NCBI GenBank assembly: GCA_964036315.1
Contig: OZ038498.1
Location: 5,900,778-5,964,777, forward strand
Direction: 5' to 3'
DNA length: 64,000 bases
DNA from: Acanthosepion esculentum
Lineage: Eukaryota > Mollusca > Cephalopoda > Sepiida > Sepiidae
The notes under the pieces are model-generated. The model was not told where the DNA came from and did no database searches. It saw nothing but the letters and a program-made list of their open reading frames with translations. A program made the position numbers and the translations under genes. Shown piece by piece: positions 56,705-64,000 of the stretch; position 1 is the first letter of the stretch, and the number at the start of each line of letters is the position of its first letter.

Positions 56705-56790
56705 ATAGTGAGTTTGATCCTCACTGGCTGCTTCATGCTTTCGGCCTTGTGGCACACATAAGTTATGCTTACAAAATTGCCATGTATATC
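56705..56790 (+). mobile_element. tRNA-SINE fragment (44288 family)
   Basis: B box GAGTTTGATCCTCACTGG, then TTTCGGCCTTGTGGCACA and AAGTTATGCTTA, matching 44348-44410. Confidence 0.75.
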
Positions 56791-57079
56791 TATATTTTTA
56801 TTTAGAGTTTGTTTCAGCTTGTAAGTTCAAAACATTGCTTATATGACTGACTTCATTAACATCTTTAAAAGAAATGGCACTAATATTAGAGAACTGATTA
56901 CTTGGGTACTTATTTTAGTGCATAATTTTACTTAAAATTATTGCCACATGACACAAACTATAGTCCGTACATTATTTGAACAAATTAGCTGTAAATAATC
57001 AACAGTGGCTCTTTATAGCCATCTGTCACTTATATGCGAACTAAAACCTTTTATCAATTGAAGATTTGTCTATATTTTT
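56791..57079. other. No gene recognised
   Basis: AT-rich, with no supported feature. Confidence 0.6.
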
Positions 57080-57600
57080 GATTGCCATATTCATGTTTCA
57101 GGCATTATACACCCTCTGACCTTCTTCAGATGATATACATTGGAATTTTGAACTGAACCCTTTATTTAGTCCACGGGGGCAGATTTTTTAAATTCCACAT
57201 GCCACGCCTTATCTCAGTATCAGTTAATTCTCTTTAGTAACTCAATTCTCCAAGTTTTTGTTCACCTCTATTGTGGCCAGGTATTGAACTCACAACTCTT
57301 TGGATTACTCAACAAATGCTTTAATCCATGGGGTGGGGGGGGGGGGCATGTGCCTTTGGGGGAAAATTTGGAAAGTTGAGTTACCGTAGGGAATTAACTG
57401 ATACTGAGATATCTAAACAAAAAGGCATGGCACACAGAATTAGAACATCCCCATGGATTAAATAAAGGGTTCAGTTCGAAACACCAATGTATATCACCTG
57501 AAGATGGTTGGACTGTACAATGGCCGAAACATCATGAATATGGCAATAAAGACGAGGAAAACAGTCTGAACGATGTAAATAGTATAAATAATTAATAAAA
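57080..57600. mobile_element. Two tRNA-headed composite elements, head to head
   Basis: The minus-strand element (57330 to 57080) and the plus-strand element (about 57365 to 57600) share GGAATTAACTGATACTGAGA, AATAAAGGGTTCAGTT, AATGTATATCA, CTGAAGA, and GAATATGGCAAT. The minus one also keeps the B box GAGTTCAATACC (about 57270). They meet at a G-run (57330-57346). In the plus copy, ATATCAC can pair with GTGA-like bases past the GAAAC, as hammerhead stem I. Confidence 0.7.
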
Positions 57601-58109
57601 ATATTTCATTTTCTTTTCGACGGTTTTACATTTACTTAAGTAGCGAAGTAATCGTTTTAAGTAACACGGCCAATCGAAATAAGTGCTGTGTAATTTTATA
57701 TGAAAGGAAACAGAACAGGATTACACATGATTCTTAACATAGTGCAGGGGAGGTAATTCAGTTAAGTAAAAAATTCTCCAGTTTCATTCACAATTAAAAA
57801 TGAACTTAGTGGTGAGATATTAAAAATTATTCTTTGGAAATTATTTTGGATTTAAGAAGTTAAAAACCGATGCAGACGTAAACAAGTTTATTAATCAGTG
57901 GAATAATCAATGCCCTTATTAATTCTGGTAATTTGTTTCAATGACTTTTGTTTCGTTATTATTAGTTACTTTGTTCAATAAATAGTAACAGATAATATTC
58001 AAATATGTGTGAGAAACATTCTGGACGCTAATGTTTGAAAAAGTTATTTAATTTATTTCTGACGAATGTTTGGGGCAGATCTGAAATATCAATTATGGTA
58101 ATCCTATTC
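57601..58109. other. No gene recognised
   Basis: AT-rich, with no supported feature. Confidence 0.6.
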
Positions 58110-58200
58110 AGGGGATGTGGATAGCATGACGGTTAACAAGTGTGGCTGGTGAGCAGAGTTGAAATTCCAGCCTAAGACACAAGAGGTCACTGGGTGTGGA
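58110..58200 (+). mobile_element. Possible tRNA-like SINE remnant
   Basis: GTGGATAGCATGACGGTTAACAAG resembles an A box, and AGTTGAAATTCCAGCC a degraded B box. It is followed by CACAAGAGGTCACTGGGTG. Confidence 0.4.
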
Positions 58201-58214
58201 AGAATTAGAAAACA

Positions 58215-58595
58215 GAAACATTACTAAGTGCTGAGAAGAAAAGAAAAGTAATCAGGAGGAAAGTAAATAGCGATTGACATTGCATTTAAATTTTTGAAGA
58301 TTAAAGTTGGCTGGAAAATATGGAGCTGGAAGGGAGTTCCACAAGCAAGAGGTGCAAGAAAAGAAATGTTTTCATAGAACTTGCAGTTACATCTAGCCAA
58401 CTCGACTATAAATTGGTGAGACCTCGTCGCCAGTCTAATACTGTGCTTAAATTCATAAATCAAATAGTAAAGAGTTCATCTGAACAGTTGCCATGAAAGA
58501 ATTTATAGAAAAGGCAGAGGGAGGCAACTTTACAGCAGTGGGAAAGTGACTGAAGCTGAGAGGCCAGGACAGGACCATTAATATTACTGATTCAT
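58215..58595 (-). pseudogene. LINE RT C-terminus (34855-like)
   Basis: Minus frames give ASQLQSLSHCCKVASLCLFY and KFFHGNCSDELF (58580-58470), then TRSHQFIVELARCN, SCLWNSLP-like and NLQKFKCNVNRY (to 58260). Order and motifs match 35200-35515. Frameshifted. Probably the 3' part of the LINE whose upstream part is at 59656. Confidence 0.75.
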
Positions 58596-58599
58596 TGTT

Positions 58600-59104
58600 T
58601 GGGTATCAAACAATGGGGTCAGTAGAAACAAAAAAAAAAATCTGTATGCCACCACTAAGTTCAATTGCAAATCTGTTGTAAACAGTCCCCAGCAGGCAAC
58701 GTAGTAACAAAACCAGGGTCAAAAATCCAACCTTCCCCTTCACAACAGCAGAAACGCACTTATGCTCGCCAAGCTCAAAAGTCATTCTCCCTTGGTAAGC
58801 AAAGGCAACAGCTTTTATTCACCGAGCAATATATCTGATTGGCGTCATGACGTCATTCAGGGAGGAAAGAACATTAGCATAGCTTCTCTGATACTAAAAA
58901 TAGCAGGCTTTTGCTATTTTCTTTAATTCTCCTTTGGCAGACCATGCACAAAATGCAAACTCTTTTTTAAGCTAGGTGATTCTTTCTTTCATTACATTCA
59001 TCTTTGAATTTTATCAAAAATATCTAAATATATAGCAGGAGCATTGGACAATATGTGGCAAGAATATATGAATCATAGATGATTGGTAGACTTATAAATA
59101 TGTA
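58600..59104 (-). other. Segment inside the split LINE, with promoter-like motifs and a 59-codon frame
   Basis: On the minus strand a TGACGTCA palindrome (58848-58855), CCAAT (58836-58842) and AATAAAAGC (about 58811-58820) precede an ATG at 58785. This opens a 59-codon frame to 58606 with a hydrophobic core GFLTLVLLLRCLLGTVY. It looks promoter-like, but the segment lies between two halves of one LINE, so it is likely part of an unrecognised insertion. Coding is unproven. Confidence 0.3.
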
Positions 59105-59655
59105 AGGTAGTTGGTTTGGTTTGTTTTATAGCATATCAACCTGAATGGGCTATTTAATGCCAACAACATTTTTATTGCTGGTAATGTTTTGTTTTGTCAA
59201 AAATCTATTTCTGGTAATATTTTTCCTTCAAAAATGTATTGCTGATAATGATTTTTTTCAAAAAAGTATAACTGGTAATATTTTTTCCTCAAAAATGTAT
59301 AGCTGGTAATATATTTTTTTTTCAAAAATGTATTGCTAGTAATATTTATTTTTTAAAACCTACTGTTGGTAATATTTTTTTTTCAAAAATGTATTGCTGG
59401 TAATAGTTTTTTTTCTTCAAAAATTTATTGCTGGTAACAATTTTTTACAAAGTCTGGCATTAAAACCCATTTCTACACCTTCATAGCCTCCCACCCCAGT
59501 TTCAGGGCCAACCACTTGCCCACAGCTGGGTCAGGGCAGACACAGGAACACCAGCAATCAAGAGGCGCTTCCACACTCCTCAAAACCTCCCAATCAGAGG
59601 CCTTACTGCTGGACATAGTTTATCGTCTTACCCAGGACGCCGATGTAGTTTATTG
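59105..59655 (+). mobile_element. Family X, copy 4
   Basis: Head TATAGCATATCAACCTGAATGG and GGCTATTTAATGCC, about nine ATGTATTGCTGGTAAT-like units with T-runs, and tail CCAGCAATCAAGAGG...CTCAAAACCTCCC and TTATCGTCTTACCCAGGA, which is partly duplicated at its end. It splits the minus-strand LINE. Confidence 0.85.
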
Positions 59656-60235
59656 TCATACCCAGGATGGTGTAAGATAGATTCTGGAGTGAAAAATAGT
59701 CTAGCACAACACAGTGAATCAACTTTTTGGTAGCTGATCTAGCAATGGATTCAATATAGTCTTTCCACTTCATGTCAGTTGAGAATGTTAGCCAGAGAAG
59801 GTATGATGAGTCACCCTCCTGGAGGTTAGCATCAGCCATGCTGATGGAAGGCAGAGAGGGGTCTCTCAGATGATTAAGGGAGCAGTTTAGTTTTAGAGGT
59901 ATTAAAATTAACACGCCATCCTTTGCCATCAGTCAACAACAGACTTAAGTGTTCAACAGACTTTTGTGTTGACTTTCACATTAATGCCCTTGGTAAGAAC
60001 ATGAATCTCTCTCTCTTATTTTTCCCCAGATATAGTTGAAATAGCAGAGTAGACTAGGGACTCTAGCCTTAGTAGAAAATGGTTGAGAAATTCAATTAAC
60101 AATATCCATTTTTTTTAACAATCAAAGTAATTAGGCAATCAACAAACAGCATTTCGGAGTCCTTCTTTAGGTCAATCCCCAAACCATTGCATGCGTCAAC
60201 ATTAATCAGTCTGTGGAGTAATTCGTCATTGTAAA
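59656..60235 (-). pseudogene. LINE RT fragment, 5' to 58215
   Basis: Minus frames give LNHLRDPSLPSISMADANLQ (59875-59815), FSTDMKWKDYIESIARSATK (59785-59730) and LCCARLFFTPESILHH (to 59662). These match SADLRWEQ-IESVASSTARK--SLCRARKFFSPESIL of 34925-35060. Interrupted by family X at 59655. Confidence 0.75.
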
Positions 60236-60239
60236 GTGT

Positions 60240-60990
60240 AACTGGTAAAAATGCTCAACAAATGGAAATGGGGAATTTTCCAATAAACAATAAGAAAAGA
60301 AAGAAAAGGAACAGGGCAAAATAGTACTAAGCAAACAATATATATGCAAGTCAAAAGTAGGCAAGGCAACAGTAATGAAGTAAAAACATTACAAAGTAAG
60401 AATTGTGTTCACGTGCAAAAGGGATACAGTCAAGTGGTTTTAGTGTTCTGACTTCAGTATGGGAAAGAACAAAAATATTGTGGAGGAGACCAACAATTGG
60501 TCCGTTTTTATTGGTTAGGAAGAAATCCCAGCATGCATCTGTAGGACTCACATCTATAAATTTTGGGAGCAGATGTTTTTAGCAGTAATCCCTTTTTGAT
60601 TGAAATCAACACTGTTACATTCACATGCCTCAGGGAAAAACATGAAACCATCTCTTGTGCCACAGCTATGGATTAAATTGCTAGGCAGACTTGGATCCCA
60701 AGCCTTGGTTGGAAGTCAGTCAAATGAGAGGGACAACTTTGAATTCAAAACTGTGGAGAAGGCAACCAGAAAGCACACTGTTATCTTTCTCAAGGAAGGC
60801 ACGGCAATTAACAGATAATAAAGAAACAGGATCTATGGAGAGAGCAGTGGTGGCAGAGGTTTGGTGACGCCTAGGGCCAACTCTTTGACCGTATGCCCCT
60901 AAGACTCGGGGGGTGTAGCTTAGTACTGAGAAATGTGAGAAAGGAAGAGATTTTAAAGTTTTAAAAACAGATGAAGCCTGAAACAAACAA
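60240..60990 (-). other. Weak minus-strand frames, possibly LINE
   Basis: Frames such as DACWDFFLTNKNGPIVGLL (60540-60480) and FLEKDNSVLSGCLLHSFEF (60800-60735) look protein-like but are separated by many stops. They may be the upstream part of the same LINE. I cannot confirm it. Confidence 0.3.
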
Positions 60991-61219
60991 TTTATTCAAA
61001 TTAAATATGGATGCCTGGAGACATTGCACCATCTGATAACCCCCCCACACACACACACACACCATTTATGCTACTGATGAAGAGTCATCATTGCCTATGT
61101 CCTGAAGGGATGTAGCGAAAAAAAAAGAAAAAAATTTACATAACTAATTTTTCTATTGCTCACCAAGAAAATGATGAAAAGAAAGCTGATCTGTGAATAT
61201 CGTAACATCAAGATGTCCC

Positions 61220-61600
61220 GCGTATGACCATAAACTGATCAGGTTTTGAGGAGTATGGAATTGTCTCTTAATTGCTGTTGTTCCCAGGTTCACCATGACC
61301 TGGGGTGGTAGCACCAGTTGCAGTCCCAACTACGGGCAAATAGTTAACCCCTAAACTGTGGTCAAAATACAATGAAAGAGTAAAAATAGGTTTTTATAGT
61401 AAGAATACCAGCAATGCATTTTTGAAAAAATATTACTGGCAATACTCGGGAGAGAAAAACCCACTTTACAAAAATATCTCAATGAAACCTGATCTACAAA
61501 TTGATTTCATACAAAGAATAAATATTCTAGTTATATGAACATATCCTAAAAATTTGGTCAGCATTAAAAAAACCCATTGAGATGAGGTAAAACAAAATAA
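61220..61600 (-). mobile_element. Family X, copy 5
   Basis: The inverted tail (GGTTTTGAGGAGTATGGAAT, TTAATTGCTGTTGTTCCCAG, GGGCAAATAGTTAACC) is followed by two core units and an AAACCTGATCTACAAATTG stretch also present in copy 6 at 62730. Confidence 0.8.
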
Positions 61601-62614
61601 GCAAACCAAAATAAAGAGAGAAGAGGTTCTAACCATGCAAATGTTGCTGTCTGGTGAGTGCATTCAATGAAGTAAAACTTTACAATTTAAGGTATTTTTT
61701 TCCTATTTGTTTTACTGAGTGAGCAGTAGTGTACAAAAGGTGGGGGGGAAGAGAGTGCACCTGCCCCAGGTATCCATATTGGAAGGGCATATTGCTTTGA
61801 TTGGTATATTGCTGCTTGATTTGTGTGTGTTTTTGTCAATATACAGGTATTGGAATGTGCTTTTCTGTATGTATGCTATGGGATTTTATTTATCAATGGG
61901 TACCATAATTCTGTTTTTTGCCTAATACCATATGTACCCGTGTTTACTGGTAACAGTAGATTTCTTTGTAGCTATTATGAATGAACTATATGTGTAGATG
62001 TTTCACCCTGGAAAACAACTAAAACAATTTGCAATAAATGAATAATTAAATGTAATAAAATTCTTTTTTTCCAAAAAATGTCCAGGTAATTAAACCTTAC
62101 TTCTCTTCAATTTAAAAAAAGTACTAGTCGTATAATTTGTGCTAATGCTGTAAATTTGTCTTTATGGTTAGTGAGAATGTCACATAAAAGTAAGGTTATA
62201 ATTTTGATATTTTTGGTTGTGATCTATACATTTTTTTTTTCCTTAACTATCTCCTCATGCGAAAACTTGGGTGCATCCAATACGTCTGCATCCAATTGGC
62301 TGGCCAATAGAGTACTTTAAACTTTTCTTTGGTATTTCTAGGTATATTTATGCCCAGGATCATACGACATATCTCTTTTCCTAACAAATCTACTACTATT
62401 ATGATGCGAGATATCTAAAAACAAGTGATTAAAACAAAAGTGGTAGAAATTTGAATGAGGTTGCCAGGAGACAAAGTGGCCTCACCCACAACTACAATGC
62501 GATCATTTAATTTTCATAACAAATAAATAAAATTTCCAAAAAAATACATAGGAAAAAAAAAGGGTACAAATTAAAATATTTGTGGAAAATATTATTTCTT
62601 AGTAATTACACTTT
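61601..62614. other. No gene recognised
   Basis: AT-rich with a G run at 61741. The 68-codon plus frame at 61719 is hydrophobic at its end but without splice or domain support. Confidence 0.55.
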
Positions 62615-63080
62615 GGTTTGGTTGATTTGTTTTACAGCATATCAACCTTAATGGGTTATTTAATGCCAACAATATTTTTAGGATAGGTTTCTATGAATAG
62701 AATATGTATTCTTTGTAAGAAGTCAGTTTGTAGATCAGGTTTCATTGATATATTTTTGTAAAGAGGGTTTTTTGTTGAGAGTCAAATGTATTGCTGGTAA
62801 TAGTTTTTGTTTTCAAAAATGTATTGCTGATAAAATTTTTTTTTAATCTATTGCTGGTAATATTTTTTTTTAAATGTATTGCTGGTATTTTGCTAAAAAA
62901 ATCTATTTTTATACTTTCATAGTATCAGTTTCGGGGTTCACTAATTGCTCATAGCTGGGACCCTAACAGGTCCGTGGACCTGGGAACAACAGCAATTAAG
63001 GAGTGGTTCCATGCTCCTCAAAACCTCCTGATCATTGTTGCTGGATGTAGTTTATTGTCAAACCCAGCACAAATTACAGT
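62615..63080 (+). mobile_element. Family X, copy 6
   Basis: Head CAGCATATCAACCTTAATGG, the extra AGATCAGGTTTCATTGATAT stretch, four ATGTATTGCTGGTAAT-like units, tail GGGGTTCACTAATTGCTCAT and CAACAGCAATTAAGGAG, ending GTTTATTGTCAAACCCAG. Confidence 0.85.
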
Positions 63081-63084
63081 TCGG

Positions 63085-63510
63085 TTCATTTTCCTTAATT
63101 GTCTCTGTGTCTTGTTCACTTTTAGAATCTTTACTCTTTCTTTTAATATCTGATTTCTTTCTGGCTTATGGCCACATGACATTGAAATACCAGTTCCTGT
63201 ACAATCACCTAAGTTAAGCAACATCAAGCCTGATCAGTACTTAGATGGGTGACCGTTTGGGAATACCAGATGTTATAAAGTTGATTGTGCAGGTGGTGTA
63301 ATCGATAATGGCTTGGAATTGTTAATTGGTGAGCCAAGTTCCAATTCCAGTTGGGTTTGCTATATTTACTTACTTGCAAATACTCTTGAGAAAGATATAC
63401 ACCTTCTCCTCTTAACTATAGTTAATTAGTATCATTAAACCATTGTTATCTATACAAAAAAAAAAAAAATTCTTACAATATTTTCTGGCTTTAAATAACC
63501 TGATAAGGTT
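63085..63510 (+). mobile_element. 5S rRNA/tRNA composite SINE, copy 4 (best preserved)
   Basis: 63166-63281 is a good 5S rRNA match: GGCCACATGACATTGAAATACC, TAAGTTAAGCAACATCAAGCC, CAGTACTTAGATGGGTGACC, GGGAATACCAGATGTTATAAAG. The tRNA-like half follows (A box GGTGGTGTAATCGATAATGG, B box AGTTCCAATTCCAG), then A13 and TTTTCTGGCTTTAAATAACC. About 80 bases upstream (from 63085) are shared with 19590, so the repeat extends 5' of the 5S part. Confidence 0.9.
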
Positions 63511-63607
63511 GACAACCCATAGAAAATTCAGTCAACAGTATTTCTTATTACAAAATGTTATTTTACTGTTTGAGTAGACATCCATGTTTAGTGAAAATAA
63601 CCTAGAC
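63511..63607. other. Short flank of the hAT MITE
   Basis: No feature besides the left target duplication at 63600-63607. Confidence 0.6.
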
Positions 63608-63869
63608 CAGGGATCGGCAACCTTTTGCTCAAGGTTTTAAAATCATTTAGTGTGCCAACAGCATATGTGTTTTTATACAAGTCAAGGTCAATATACCTGT
63701 TCTATAATATATTTCATATAGTAATATATAGTATATATACTTTAGTATATATTAAAATTGAAACGGCTCAATATCTTCTTGTTTTAGTATTGGTTTGTTC
63801 GAACTTGATGTCATTTGCAACTGCATGCCATTGGAAATAGCTTGGTGTGCAACAGGTTGCCGACCCCTG
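63608..63869. mobile_element. 262-bp hAT-type MITE with target site duplication
   Basis: It starts CAGGGATCGGCAACCTTTTG and ends CAACAGGTTGCCGACCCCTG, inverted repeats of hAT type (CAGGG-TCGGCAACCT). Flanks ACCTAGAC and ACCTGGAC are an 8-bp target duplication with one mismatch, as hAT insertion predicts. The interior has an internal AT-rich palindromic stretch and no protein. Confidence 0.9.
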
Positions 63870-64000
63870 ACCTGGACCATCCAGAATTCTTAAATAGAGT
63901 AAGATACATTTTTTTTAATAAAACTTTTGATGATCTATTTGATAGATGCTAATTTCACTGTTCTGTCAATAAACAGAAGTGTCTACTCTAACACAAAAAA

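Overview
The window looks like one stretch of repeat-rich animal genomic DNA, most likely from a mollusc and probably a cephalopod. That assignment is inference. It rests on the AT-rich background, about 27 long (TA)n tracts, tRNA-derived SINEs, and many decayed LINE, Penelope, mariner, Tc1, pogo and hAT remnants. There are no operons, ribosome binding sites or dense ORFs, so it is not bacterial. Most long open frames here are simple-repeat translations or shadows.

Layout. 1-8.4 kb: intergenic DNA with simple repeats, a minisatellite-bearing interspersed element (called family X here), tRNA-SINE debris, foldback elements and two minus-strand LINE 3' ends. 8.46-14.39 kb: a GC-rich 268-bp satellite, 22 units, built almost entirely of predicted stem-loops and with higher-order structure. 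14.4-22 kb: LINE and pogo fragments, TA tracts with foldback elements, a 5S rRNA/tRNA composite SINE, and hammerhead-like motifs. 22.4-24.8 kb: an interspersed element in which two internal repeats are expanded (about 125 bp x3 and 145 bp x12). An unexpanded inverted relative lies at 39.3-39.8 kb. 25-47 kb: nested foldback elements, LINE fragments, two internally deleted mariners, possible LTR pieces, a foldback with a class II tRNA-like loop, and a tRNA-SINE.

48.0-51.4 kb (minus strand): the best protein-coding gene, seen as its last four exons. The splice phases match at every junction, and a stop codon and AATAAA follow. I do not recognise the protein; its 5' exons are probably upstream, toward or beyond the right edge. 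A weaker single-exon candidate, Cys-rich at its C-terminus, is at 28.1-28.4 kb (minus).

51-64 kb: foldback elements, two Penelope-like fragments with GIY-YIG-region remnants, a 107-bp tandem repeat derived from a tRNA-headed element with a hammerhead-like core, a broken Tc1 transposase, a LINE interrupted by other insertions, more family X copies, a second good 5S/tRNA SINE and a 262-bp hAT-type MITE with near-perfect 8-bp target duplications.

There is no pathway linking the genes. The main themes are repeated growth of structured tandem repeats inside dispersed elements, and many small pol III- or ribozyme-like modules carried by mobile DNA. All coordinates and folds were read by eye; no searches were run.
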